A stretch of 64,000 bases of DNA from Azospirillum brasilense. GTDB taxonomy: Bacteria; Pseudomonadota; Alphaproteobacteria; Azospirillales; Azospirillaceae. The DNA lies in contig NZ_CP012914.1 in NCBI RefSeq assembly GCF_001315015.1, positions 2,352,501 to 2,416,500 of the forward strand, in the 5' to 3' direction. The translations under genes were made by a program, and so were the position numbers. Within the stretch, counting starts at the first letter, position 1. The number at the start of each line of letters is the position of its first letter. Shown piece after piece: positions 42,083-50,643 of the stretch. The notes beneath the pieces are model-generated. The model worked only from the letters and a program-made list of their open reading frames with translations, was not told where the DNA came from and ran no database searches.

Positions 42083-43120
42083 ATGTTGAAAAAGCTTCTC
42101 TCGACGCTCGCGCTCGGTCTTTGCCTGAGTGGGCCGGGCCTGAGCGGGCCGGCGTTGGCCGAAACCAACATCAAGTTCACGCTCGGCTGGAAGACCCAGG
42201 GCTCCGACGCTCCCTTCCTGCTGGCGCAGCAGAAGGGCTACTTCAAGGCCGAAGGGCTGAATGTCACCATCGACCAGGGCGAAGGGTCGGCGGCCACCGT
42301 GACCCGCATCATGTCGGGCGCCTATGACGCCGGCTTCGGCGACGTCAACGCGATCATCCAGAACGCAGCGACCCGCCCCGGCGAGGTGCCGATCATGGTC
42401 TATCAGCTCTGGAACAAGCCTCCCTTCGCCATCGTCTCGAAGAAGACGACCAACATCACCAAGCCCGCCGATCTCGTCGGCAAGAAGCTGGGCGGCGCCC
42501 AGGGCACCCCGACCACCCGCCTTGTCACCGTGCTCGGCACGCTCAACAAAGTCGACATGAGCAAGGTCGCCATCGAGAACATGGGGCCGAACCTGCAGGA
42601 GCCGATGCTGATCAAGGGTGATATCGACGGCGCCCTGGTCTTCAACATCACCAGCTGGTTCAACCTGATCAACAACCGCCAGGACCCCGCCAAGGACTAT
42701 AATTGGCTGCTGTTCGGCGAGTTCGGCCTCGACCTCTATTCCAACGGCATGATGGTCTCGCAGAAGCTGATCAAGGAGAATCCGGACGCCGTCGCCGGCC
42801 TCGTCCGCGCGGTGAACAAGGCGGCCGTCGAGATCGGCCTGGATGCCGAGGCCGGGGTGAAGGCGGTCCTCGCCTACGACAATCTGGCCAAGGAAGAGCT
42901 TGAACGCGCCCGCATGAAGTTCTCCTACGAGCAGCTCATCCTTTCGCCCGAAGTCGACAGGCTCGGCCTTGGCGATGTGGACGACGCCCGCCTCGCGCGC
43001 TCGATCGGCATCATGGTCGAAGGTTATCAGCTGACCGCCACGCCCAAGCCGGAGCAGATCTTCACCCGCCAGTTCCTGCCCCCGCCGGCCGACCGCAAGC
43101 TCGCCTACAAGACCAACTGA
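42083..43120 (+). CDS. ABC transporter substrate-binding protein, NMT1/THI5-like
   Basis: Periplasmic binding protein of 345 residues. The signal peptide ends near GPALAETN. The mature protein starts NIKFTLGWKTQGSDAPFLLAQQKGYFKAEGL, the typical opening of the NMT1/THI5 group, which bind thiamine-precursor pyrimidines, formyl-aminopyrimidines, riboflavin or aromatic anions. ACGGAG precedes the ATG at 42083. A cytosine-deaminase-like amidohydrolase close by suggests an N-heterocycle as the ligand (inference). It is third in its operon and is followed by a clear terminator. Confidence 0.93.
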   Translation: MLKKLLSTLALGLCLSGPGLSGPALAETNIKFTLGWKTQGSDAPFLLAQQKGYFKAEGLNVTIDQGEGSAATVTRIMSGAYDAGFGDVNAIIQNAATRPGEVPIMVYQLWNKPPFAIVSKKTTNITKPADLVGKKLGGAQGTPTTRLVTVLGTLNKVDMSKVAIENMGPNLQEPMLIKGDIDGALVFNITSWFNLINNRQDPAKDYNWLLFGEFGLDLYSNGMMVSQKLIKENPDAVAGLVRAVNKAAVEIGLDAEAGVKAVLAYDNLAKEELERARMKFSYEQLILSPEVDRLGLGDVDDARLARSIGIMVEGYQLTATPKPEQIFTRQFLPPPADRKLAYKTN

Positions 43121-43130
43121 CAGCAGGAAA

Positions 43131-43164
43131 AAGCCCGGCCGGAACAGGCGGCCGGGCTTCGTTT
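43131..43164 (+). terminator. Terminator after the ABC operon
   Basis: Ten-base perfect stem aagcccggcc / ggccgggctt with a 9-base loop and a short T-rich tail, 10 bases after the binding-protein stop. Confidence 0.85.
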
Positions 43165-43311
43165 CGGCAGGGCGGCCGTCCTGTCAAACTCCGTGATCAT
43201 TTCGCCTTCATGGCCAAGCCCCACCAAACGGCAGCGGCGGCTTCACCACGTTGTTGGTGTCCACGAAGGGCTTCCCTGAGAATTCAGCGCGGTTTTCTCC
43301 ATGGACCGCCG

Positions 43312-44361
43312 CTATCGGACAGCCAGCACCGTCCGGAACCCCAGATGGCTCGCTCCGAGGCCGACCTCCTGCGCATGGCGTGACGCCGGCCGGTACCGCT
43401 GGCAGAAGTTCTGCGCGCAGAGGAAGGAGCCTCCTTTGATCACCCGGCTGGGGACCCCTGGCTGTCGGGGATCGTAACTGTCCTCTTGCCGGGGACCGGT
43501 CGGGTTGACACCGCCCAGACCGTCATGCCGCGGCTGATACCAATCCGACGTCCATTCCCAGACATTGCCGATCATGTCCCGCAGCCCGTAACCGTTCGCC
43601 GTGAAGCAGCCCACGGGGGCGGTCGCCAGATAGCCGTCGCCCCGCGTGTTCTGGATCGGGAAAAACCCCTGCCACGTGTTGGCCATCGCCACGCCCTGGG
43701 GCGTGAACTCGCCGCCCCAGGCGTATGGCGCCCCATCCAGCCCGCCCCGGGCCGCGTGTTCCCACTGCGCCTCGGTGGGGAGTTCCCGACCAAGCCACCG
43801 CGCATATGCGATGGCATCGTTGTACGTGACATGCACCACGGGATGGTTCTCGCGGCCCCCAATGTCGCTGCCAGGGCCCTCCGGATGGCGCCAGTTCGCT
43901 TCGGGAACCAGTCGCCACCACGTGTCGCTCCTCCCGGCCGGGGAGGTCGGATCGACGAAGACCACGGAGCCGGACGGCTGCCGCGCACCGGCGCCGGTTC
44001 CGTCCACGACGCGTTCCGCCTCGGTGACATACCCCGTCGCTTCGACAAACCGGCGGAACTGGGCGTTCGTGACTTCGGTCCGGTCCATCCAGAAGCCATC
44101 GACGCTCACCCGCGTCACCGGTCCTTCCTCGCGGTAATGCTGGTCGGAACCAATCCGGGTATCGCCCCCCGGAATCCACACCATGCCGGGAGGCGCCTCC
44201 TTCGTGCCGGGGGTCGCGGCGGAACCGTCGCACAGCGTGTCCTGCGCGACGTTCGGCATGGCTGGGGCCGGAGCAGGCCAGGCGAACATCGCCAGTCCCG
44301 CGGCAGCACCAATCCCGGCCGTCATAAGTGCCGTGATGAAGACTGCGCTTTTGTTGGCCAT
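43312..44361 (-). CDS. Exported formylglycine-generating enzyme (sulfatase modifying factor)
   Basis: Oxidises the active-site Cys of sulfatases to C-alpha-formylglycine, using O2 and copper in the FGE family. Of 349 residues, the first ~35 form a signal peptide or membrane anchor (AVFITALMTAGIGAAAGLAMFAW). The FGE-sulfatase domain follows, with GGDTRIGSD, VDGFWMDRTEVTNAQFRRF, LPTEAQWEHAARGG and GNVWEWTSDWY. Both redox cysteines are present: C315 and C320 in GGSFLCAQNFCQRYRP, the C-x4-C spacing of active FGE, which many look-alikes lack. It is last in a minus-strand operon directly behind its probable substrate, the sulfatase. An export signal means that modification happens outside the cytoplasm. 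Confidence 0.93.
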   Translation of the reverse strand: MANKSAVFITALMTAGIGAAAGLAMFAWPAPAPAMPNVAQDTLCDGSAATPGTKEAPPGMVWIPGGDTRIGSDQHYREEGPVTRVSVDGFWMDRTEVTNAQFRRFVEATGYVTEAERVVDGTGAGARQPSGSVVFVDPTSPAGRSDTWWRLVPEANWRHPEGPGSDIGGRENHPVVHVTYNDAIAYARWLGRELPTEAQWEHAARGGLDGAPYAWGGEFTPQGVAMANTWQGFFPIQNTRGDGYLATAPVGCFTANGYGLRDMIGNVWEWTSDWYQPRHDGLGGVNPTGPRQEDSYDPRQPGVPSRVIKGGSFLCAQNFCQRYRPASRHAQEVGLGASHLGFRTVLAVR

Positions 44362-44440
44362 GTCTGTCTTTCCTTGCGATCGGCCGCATCCCGGTCATGG
44401 CCGGCGGCCGTTCCATGACCGGCCGCCGGCGTCGCATCGC

Positions 44441-46198
44441 TTACCATTCAAGCTCCTGGTAGTAGCGCGTGCCATTGCTGTACTGAAGCTGGCCGGCGAT
44501 CTTCTCATCGAAGATCACACCGTTCTTCTCCCGGTACTCATCCCAGGAGGTCATCATCTCCTTGGCCTTTTCCGGTCGGGCATCGACGAGGTTGCGGGTC
44601 TCGCCGGGATCATCGGCAAGATTGAAGAGCTCCCACCCGCCGGTTCCCCAGGGCTGGTTTACCCAAACCAGCTTCCAGTCGCCCTTCCTGATGGAGGCCC
44701 GTCCGAACAACTCCATCCCAAACACATGATCCTTCGGGTGGGCGCGATCGGATCGGCCGTTCAGATAGGACCAGAGAGAGGTTCCCTGCATGGGATGAAC
44801 GGCGCGCCCCTTGTGGCTGTTTCCAGGGTGCTTGACCCCGGCGGCCTCAAGAAAGGTCGGCGCCAGATCCATCACCGAGGCGATCTGGTCGTCGATCTTT
44901 CCGCGATGCGCCAGCTTGGGGTACGAAATGATGGTCGGTGAACGGACGCCGCCCTCGGTCGGGAACGCCTTGAACAGGCGGAAGGGGGCGGCGCTCACAT
45001 GGCCCCAGCCCGGCCCATAGCCGACGTAGGAGCCCGGACGCCCTATGTTGTCCAGGCTGTTGTCGAAGGTTTTCTCGACCCACGCGGCGGGGACAAGGTC
45101 CAGAATGTCGTTCCCCTCGGCGCCATTGTCGGACAGGAAGACGATGATGGTGTTGTCGAACTCGCCGATCTCCTTCAGGTAGGACACCAGCCTGCCGACG
45201 TTCTGGTCCAGGGCATCGACCATGGCCGCGTAAACCGCCATACGGCGCGCTTCGACATCCTTCTGCTGCTGGGAAAGCTGCTCCCATTTCGGCCAGAGCG
45301 CGGGCGGCTCGGACGGCGTCATGGTGGCCGGGATCAGCCCCGCAGCCTGCATGCGCTTGAAGCGCTCGTTCCGGATGACCTCGTATCCCGCCTTGTAGGT
45401 GTCCTTGTACTTCTCGATGAGGTGGTCGGGCGCCTGCAGGGGAAAGTGCGGCGCCGTGTAGGCCGCATAGGCAAAGAAGGGCTTCCCATCGGCCTTGTTG
45501 CTGCCGATGTATTCGATGACCTTGTCCGTGTAGAAATTCGTGGTGTAGTCGATCTTCGGCAGCTCGACCGGCTTGCCGTTCTCGCGGTAGCGCGCCTTGG
45601 TCGTGCCCTTGCCGTCGGGCGGCGGCGCGTTGCCGGTCTGGTCGAAGAAACCCGCCCCGCCCTGGAGCATGGCGTAGGACCGATCGAAGCCGCGCGCCGG
45701 AGGGCTGAGCTCTTCCGTCATGCCCAGGTGCCACTTCCCGGCCATGTAGGTGTGGTAGCCCGCGTCGCGCAGCAGTTCCGGGAACGGCACGACGTTGGTG
45801 CCGAGGGTGCCCTCGTAGCCGGCCTTTCCTTTCTGCTCGGGCGTCGGCAGTTCCGCCATCGTCCCCAGCCCGGCCACATGATTGTCGGTGCCGGCCATCA
45901 GCATGGCCCGCGTCGGCGAGCAGGCCGGTGACACATGGAAGTTGGTCAGTTGGAGACCGGAGCGCGCCAGGGCGTCGAGATTGGGCGTCTGGATCTCGCC
46001 GCCGAACGCACCGATGTCCGAATAGCCCAGATCGTCGGCAAGGATCAGCAGGATGTTGGGACGCTTGTCGCCCCCCGACGGGCCGGCACCCGTCCGGACG
46101 TCCGCCGCCATGGATGGGCAGGCCAGAACGGCGCTGGCGGTCACCGCCACGATGGCTCCCAGCGCCAGCCTCGTCCGGAATGATGCGGATCTGCGCAT
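44441..46198 (-). CDS. Arylsulfatase-type sulfatase (Cys type)
   Basis: Hydrolyses sulfate esters in the periplasm. The start at 46198 follows GGGGGGAAGAGG and gives a signal peptide (MRRSASFRTRLALGAIVAVTASAVLA); a much longer open frame upstream overlaps the previous gene and is not used. Motifs: metal-binding NILLILADDLGYSD (D55, D56), the modification motif C93-S-P-T-R, and GKWHLG further on, then FLSDNGAEGND. The 585-residue length is typical of the larger arylsulfatases. C93 must become formylglycine for activity, and the enzyme for that is encoded 79 bases downstream. Its substrate is unknown; the operon suggests an organic sulfate whose carbon part is then degraded. Confidence 0.94.
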   Translation of the reverse strand: MRRSASFRTRLALGAIVAVTASAVLACPSMAADVRTGAGPSGGDKRPNILLILADDLGYSDIGAFGGEIQTPNLDALARSGLQLTNFHVSPACSPTRAMLMAGTDNHVAGLGTMAELPTPEQKGKAGYEGTLGTNVVPFPELLRDAGYHTYMAGKWHLGMTEELSPPARGFDRSYAMLQGGAGFFDQTGNAPPPDGKGTTKARYRENGKPVELPKIDYTTNFYTDKVIEYIGSNKADGKPFFAYAAYTAPHFPLQAPDHLIEKYKDTYKAGYEVIRNERFKRMQAAGLIPATMTPSEPPALWPKWEQLSQQQKDVEARRMAVYAAMVDALDQNVGRLVSYLKEIGEFDNTIIVFLSDNGAEGNDILDLVPAAWVEKTFDNSLDNIGRPGSYVGYGPGWGHVSAAPFRLFKAFPTEGGVRSPTIISYPKLAHRGKIDDQIASVMDLAPTFLEAAGVKHPGNSHKGRAVHPMQGTSLWSYLNGRSDRAHPKDHVFGMELFGRASIRKGDWKLVWVNQPWGTGGWELFNLADDPGETRNLVDARPEKAKEMMTSWDEYREKNGVIFDEKIAGQLQYSNGTRYYQELEW

Positions 46199-46268
46199 TG
46201 CCTCTTCCCCCCTCTTTCTGATTTCAAAGTCCGCCCTCGCCGGCCGGCCCACGCCAGCCGCAAGGCCG

Positions 46269-47156
46269 TCAGGCGACATCGCCATGCCGCGTCGGTGTGG
46301 ATGCGCGTTCGGGAGCCCGCGCGCGGGCCAGCGTGCGTCGCATGGCGAGCACAATCGGGCGCTCGACCATTTTCCCGTCGAGCTGAATGACGCCGTCCGG
46401 AGCGTCCTTCCAGGCCGCGACGATCCGCTCGGCGTCGGCGACCTCGTCCGGTGTCGGTGTGTAGGCTTCGTTGATGGTCGGAACTTGGCCCGGATGGATG
46501 GCCATCTTCGCCGTGAAGCCCAGAGACAAGGCGCGTAGCGCCTCGGCGCGGCACCCGTCGGCGTCGCGGACCTCGACGAATGGCATGTCGATGGCCGGAA
46601 TGCCGGCCCGCGCGGCGGCATGAACGACCCGCGATCGACCGTGCAGAAGCCCATCCCAGGACGCCGGGACGCCGAGTTCAGCCGCCAGATCCAAGCCTCC
46701 GAACATGACGGCGCTCACCCGTCGGGACGCGGCCGTGATGGCGGCGGCCTGATCGACCCCACGCAACGTCTCGATCTGAGCCACCAAGCGAAGATCGAGT
46801 CCCGCTTCGGTCAGCAACTGATCGACCCAGCAGACCTCCTCCGGCGAGTCGATCTTGGGGATGACCACGGTGCCCCCCGTCGGGCGTGCGTCGATGAGGG
46901 CGAGCGCATCGCGCATCCCCGCCACGCTGCGCGGCGTGTTGATGCGTATCACGCGGTCGGGACCGCCACTGCCACCGTTGCCGCCACCCGCCAGGAAGCG
47001 CATGGCCGCGGCACGGGCATCCTGCTTGTGAGCCGGCGCCACGGCGTCCTCCAGATCCACGCAGACGGCATCGGCGCCGGCGGCGAGCGCCTTGTCGAAG
47101 CGGTCGGGCCGCGATGCCGGAACAAACAGCACGCTGCGCCAGCCGAGATCGTCCAT
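46269..47156 (-). CDS. HpcH/HpaI aldolase / CitE-like CoA ester lyase
   Basis: A 295-residue TIM-barrel lyase of the CitE/malyl-CoA lyase-like group that splits 3-hydroxyacyl-CoA esters or related aldols with a divalent metal. Motifs: SVLFVPASRPDRFDKAL at the start, VCVDLEDAVAP, the Arg in RVIRINTPRS, the metal ligands in QIETLRGV (Glu) and MFGGLDLAAELG (Asp), and KMAIHPGQVPTINEAY. GGAGGGGG precedes the ATG. It lies between the amidohydrolase and the sulfatase in one minus-strand run, which suggests a role in breaking down the freed carbon skeleton. Confidence 0.9.
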   Translation of the reverse strand: MDDLGWRSVLFVPASRPDRFDKALAAGADAVCVDLEDAVAPAHKQDARAAAMRFLAGGGNGGSGGPDRVIRINTPRSVAGMRDALALIDARPTGGTVVIPKIDSPEEVCWVDQLLTEAGLDLRLVAQIETLRGVDQAAAITAASRRVSAVMFGGLDLAAELGVPASWDGLLHGRSRVVHAAARAGIPAIDMPFVEVRDADGCRAEALRALSLGFTAKMAIHPGQVPTINEAYTPTPDEVADAERIVAAWKDAPDGVIQLDGKMVERPIVLAMRRTLARARAPERASTPTRHGDVA

Positions 47157-47282
47157 CGCGCGTCCCCCTCCTTTCCTTGGCCTGTGCGGCGACCCGGCCG
47201 TTGCGAGCGTCCATGCTCCTGGAAAAAAGGCGAAGCCTCCGCCGGGAGCGATGCGCTGGGAACGGCCGGATCGGGTTTGGTT

Positions 47283-48554
47283 TCAGACGCGCTCGCGTGG
47301 GGCGAGGGCTTCCGGCGCCTTGTGGAAGACGCCGTCCTTCATGATCGCGAGGAGGCGCTTCCGGTCCTGCAGGATGGCGACATCCGCGAGAGGATCGCCG
47401 TCGACCAGCAGCAGGTCGGCCAGACAGCCCTCCCGGATCATGCCCAGCTCGTCGCCCATACCCATGATCTGGCCGGCGGACCGGGTCGCGGAGACCAGCG
47501 CCTCCATCGGCGTGAAGCCGAGCAGATTCACGAAGATCTCAAGGTCACGGGCGTTCGTGCCGTGCGGCTGCCACGCGAACCCGTAGTCGCCGCCGGGAAG
47601 CACACGGATGCCGCGCTTGTGCATCTTCCTCATGCTGTCGACCGCGATTTCCAGCTCGCGTTCGTACTGCTGCGACAGCGGCGACCCGGGGGCGATGCCA
47701 TACGCGCCCGCTTCCCGGGCCGTGGTGAGCAGCCACGCCAGACCGGGCGCCACGAAGTGCCGGTCCTTCACCGCTTCCAGCATGTCGAGGGCTTCCTCGT
47801 CCGCGTAGGAGGCGTGAAAGATGCCTTCGATGCCGAATTCGACGCACAGCTTGACCGATTTGGAGGAGCGGGCGTGCGCGCACAGGGTCTTCCCATGCAT
47901 CTTGGCTTCGCTCACCGCCACGGCGATCTCTTCGCGCGCCATCGGGGTCACCTCGGCCCCAACCCCGGTGATCTCCTCACCCGACAGGTTCAGCTTGATG
48001 TTGTCGACGCCGTATTTGATGAACTTGCGGACGGCGCGGCGGACCTCCTCCGGCCCGGAGACGATCATGCCGAAATTCAGGCCCTCATGCTCGATGTGCG
48101 GCGGCGAGGTGTCGCCAAGCCCGCCGGGCGTGGCAATCTCCTGGCCCGCCGCGCGGTACCGCGGCCCGGGGATCTGGCCCGCGTTGATCGCGTTGCGGAT
48201 CACCACGTCCAGGCGCGGCTTGGCGGCGGCGGCGCCGAAGCCGGCCGTGAATCCCGCATCCAGCACCAGCTTGGCCATGTCGGCGGCGAAGAGGACATGC
48301 TCTTCCGGCGGCATCTGCTGAATGGCCGCGAGCGTGGGCTGGTTGTTCCACGACAGGTGCAGGTGCGAGTCGATGAGGCCCGGCATCAGCGTGGCGCCGC
48401 CACCGCTCACATGGCGGTGGGCGTCGCGGGAGATCGTCCCTTCCTGCCTGGAAATCTCGGCGATGCGGTTGCCTTGGACCAGCACTTCGCCGGCGAAAGG
48501 CTGCTCGCCGGTGCTGTCGAGGACGCGCACGTCGGTAAAGAGAGTCGTTTGCAT
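47283..48554 (-). CDS. Amidohydrolase family protein, imidazolonepropionase-like
   Basis: A 423-residue metal-dependent hydrolase of the prolidase/imidazolonepropionase-like branch. HxH metal site in GLIDSHLHLSW, a candidate bridging Lys in DNIKLNLSGEE, later His residues in TLCAHARSS and GIFHASYADEE, and the final Asp in GDYGFAW. The start has GGAGGAAACG immediately upstream. There is no signal peptide. Enzymes of this group cleave amide, lactam or ester-like bonds in many catabolic routes. In the operon it follows the alpha/beta hydrolase and precedes the CitE-like lyase. The exact substrate is unknown. Confidence 0.88.
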   Translation of the reverse strand: MQTTLFTDVRVLDSTGEQPFAGEVLVQGNRIAEISRQEGTISRDAHRHVSGGGATLMPGLIDSHLHLSWNNQPTLAAIQQMPPEEHVLFAADMAKLVLDAGFTAGFGAAAAKPRLDVVIRNAINAGQIPGPRYRAAGQEIATPGGLGDTSPPHIEHEGLNFGMIVSGPEEVRRAVRKFIKYGVDNIKLNLSGEEITGVGAEVTPMAREEIAVAVSEAKMHGKTLCAHARSSKSVKLCVEFGIEGIFHASYADEEALDMLEAVKDRHFVAPGLAWLLTTAREAGAYGIAPGSPLSQQYERELEIAVDSMRKMHKRGIRVLPGGDYGFAWQPHGTNARDLEIFVNLLGFTPMEALVSATRSAGQIMGMGDELGMIREGCLADLLLVDGDPLADVAILQDRKRLLAIMKDGVFHKAPEALAPRERV

Positions 48555-48710
48555 CGTTTCCTCCGGTCGATCGGGAATGCCGGTTTGCCGGCTTATTGTC
48601 TCGTTCGTGCTTTGGATGGGCTTTGCCGGGACCGTGGCTCCGCCATCCGAACGACACCGCCGTTTCCGTGATGGGCACGCGTCACGGCGGTGCGCTTTAC
48701 CGCAAGCTGC

Positions 48711-49475
48711 TCAGGTGACGGAGAACAGGAAGTTGACCAGCGCTTCGTTGACCGCCGCCGGACGCTCGAACGTCGTCCAATGGCCACAGCGATCGAGAAT
48801 GCGCAGGTTCGATCCCGGGATCTTCGACGCCAGGGCCCGCACGGCCGGGGGTGGCGCCGTGCCGTCCTCGTCGCCCGTGATGAGCAGCGTCGGGCAGGCG
48901 ATCCGCGCCACGTCGGCGGGCTCGGCGGCGGCCAAGGCCTCGCAGGTGCGGGCATAGCCTTCCGGGTCCTGGCGCATCAGGATCTCGCGCACGAACGCCG
49001 CCACTTCCGGCCGGTGGGCCTTGGTGTCGGCCGAGGTGCCGCCCTGAACGACCGCATCGGCGATGCCCACCATGCCTTCGGCGCGCGCCTTGGCGGCACG
49101 GTCGCGCAGAGCCGGACGGGCGGCCTCGGGCGGCGCGTGAAGCGGCCCGATCAACGACAGGCTGCGCACCCGCTCCGGCTGACGGACGGCGAGATGCTGG
49201 CACACGACGGTGCCGAGCGAATGGCCGACCACATGGGCGCGTTCGATGCCGCGGCTGTCGAGGACCGCCACGACCGCATCGACGAAGCCGGAAATCGACA
49301 CGTCGCCGGTGATGGCGCTTCGCCCGGAACCGGGAAGGTCGAAGCGCACGCATTGGAAGAACCGCGACAACGCGCCGACCTGCGGGGTGAACACGTTGGA
49401 GGTGCCGCCCAGGCCATGAACCAGGATCACGGGGTCACCCGCGCCGTGAACCTCGACAGCCAGATGCTGTGCCAT
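48711..49475 (-). CDS. Alpha/beta hydrolase, enol-lactonase / dienelactone-like
   Basis: A 254-residue alpha/beta hydrolase close in form to 3-oxoadipate enol-lactonase (PcaD) and ring-fission product hydrolases. HGLGGTSNVF oxyanion motif, nucleophile in GHSLGTVVCQHLA (about residue 100), Asp in ITGDEDGTAPP and His in DRCGHWTTFERP. No signal peptide. It lies 42 bases after the FAH-family gene on the same strand. Such hydrolases act on C-C or ester bonds in aromatic degradation, which suits the company of a FAH hydrolase and a CoA lyase. Confidence 0.9.
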   Translation of the reverse strand: MAQHLAVEVHGAGDPVILVHGLGGTSNVFTPQVGALSRFFQCVRFDLPGSGRSAITGDVSISGFVDAVVAVLDSRGIERAHVVGHSLGTVVCQHLAVRQPERVRSLSLIGPLHAPPEAARPALRDRAAKARAEGMVGIADAVVQGGTSADTKAHRPEVAAFVREILMRQDPEGYARTCEALAAAEPADVARIACPTLLITGDEDGTAPPPAVRALASKIPGSNLRILDRCGHWTTFERPAAVNEALVNFLFSVT

Positions 49476-49517
49476 AAGGTGTTTCCCTTGTTGCCGTTGC
49501 AGAATGGCCGCCCGTGC

Positions 49518-50399
49518 TCAGTCGAGCAGGTTGCTGAGCCGGCCGAGCCCGTCGATCTCGACCGTCACACGGTCGCCTGGCTTCAGGAACTTCGGCGGGT
49601 TGAAGCCGATGCCGACCCCGGCCGGCGTGCCGGTGGCGATGATGTCGCCGGGGTAGAGCGTGATTCCGGCCGACAGGGTCTCGATCATGGTCGGAATGTC
49701 GAAGATCAGATCGCGCGTGTTGGCGTTCTGGCGCAGTTCGTCGTTCACCCAGCAGCGCAGCCCCAGGTTGGCCGCGTCGACCTCGTCGGCCGTCGCCAGC
49801 CAGGGACCCATCGGGCAGAAGGTGTCGAAGCTCTTGCCCAGGAACCACTGCTTATGACGCGACTGCCAGTCACGCGCCGTCATGTCGTTGATGATGACGT
49901 AGCCGAAGACATGGTCGTAGGCGTCGGCCTTGGTGATCCCGCGGCCGCCCTTGCCGATGACCACGCCCAGTTCGGCCTCATAGTCGAGGCTGTCGCTGAC
50001 CCCGTGCGGATAACGGATTGGATCACCATTGGCGATCACCGTCTCGGGCGGCTTCGTGAAGAAGATCGGCGCTTCCGGGATTGCGTCGGCCGCCACCTTC
50101 GACCCGGCGTCGAAACCGCTGCGGGTAAACTCGTGGGCGTGGTCGTGGTAGTTCTTGCCGACGCAGAAAATGTTGCGGTCAGGGCGCGGGATCGGCGCGT
50201 CGACACGGACATCGGCCAGCGGAATCCCCACAGAGCCGAGCGTCATTTCGCCCTTGGCCGCGTCGTGACGGCGGATGAGATCGAGCATGTCACGGACCGG
50301 CCCGCCAAGAACGGATTCGATCGGCCAAACCCGCTGCGTGTCCGGATCGATCACCCCGACCTTGCGGCGTCCATCATGTTGGAAGGTGACGAATTTCAT
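49518..50399 (-). CDS. Fumarylacetoacetate hydrolase family protein
   Basis: A 293-residue enzyme of the FAH superfamily (2-hydroxyhepta-2,4-diene-1,7-dioate isomerase, acylpyruvase, or related). The start at 50399 (MKFVTFQHDG) has GGAGG upstream. The C-terminal FAH domain has CVGKNYHDHAHEF, the metal ligands in DYEAELGVVIGKGG (Glu pair) and the Asp in YVIINDMTARDWQ, and ends with TGTPAGVGIGFNPP. It is first in the minus-strand operon, divergent from the GntR gene, with the repeated operator between them. It most likely handles a dioxo or hydroxydienoate intermediate. Confidence 0.92.
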   Translation of the reverse strand: MKFVTFQHDGRRKVGVIDPDTQRVWPIESVLGGPVRDMLDLIRRHDAAKGEMTLGSVGIPLADVRVDAPIPRPDRNIFCVGKNYHDHAHEFTRSGFDAGSKVAADAIPEAPIFFTKPPETVIANGDPIRYPHGVSDSLDYEAELGVVIGKGGRGITKADAYDHVFGYVIINDMTARDWQSRHKQWFLGKSFDTFCPMGPWLATADEVDAANLGLRCWVNDELRQNANTRDLIFDIPTMIETLSAGITLYPGDIIATGTPAGVGIGFNPPKFLKPGDRVTVEIDGLGRLSNLLD

Positions 50400-50412
50400 G
50401 CGCTGCCTCCGC

Positions 50413-50502
50413 TGATCCAATTATGAGCCATTATCGGGTCCAATGCGGCGCCGTCAGCGCCATCAGTGATCCAATATGACGATCACGGCTCATAATTGGT
50501 CA
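50413..50502. promoter_or_regulatory. Operator region with repeated ATCCAAT words
   Basis: A 13-bp exact inverted repeat, ccaattatgagcc (50417-50429) and ggctcataattgg (50487-50499), brackets further copies of the core: gtccaatgc near 50439 and gatccaatatga near 50468-50478. One more, atattggat, lies near 50603, before the GntR start. The set lies between the divergent FAH and GntR genes and is the likely binding region of that regulator. Confidence 0.65.
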
Positions 50503-50643
50503 AGAAGAAAATGCGTCTGGCCCATTTTTTCTAAGCCGGTTGCCAGAACCCGTGCGCCGACAACCCTAAAATTGAGATTGCACGGTGGCAATGGACGCGC
50601 CATATTGGATGAAGAATGGAGCAAAAATGCCGGTGGAACGAGT

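Noticed and set aside
41015-43120. 701-codon frame containing the NMT1-like binding protein
   Set aside because: The first ~356 codons are the shadow of the ATPase end and permease. The true start at 42083 has its own ribosome binding site and signal peptide.
44441-46654. Sulfatase starting at 46654 (737 codons)
   Set aside because: The extra 152 codons overlap the CitE-like lyase gene in another frame and are Arg/Ser/Pro-rich. The start at 46198 has a strong ribosome binding site and a signal peptide.
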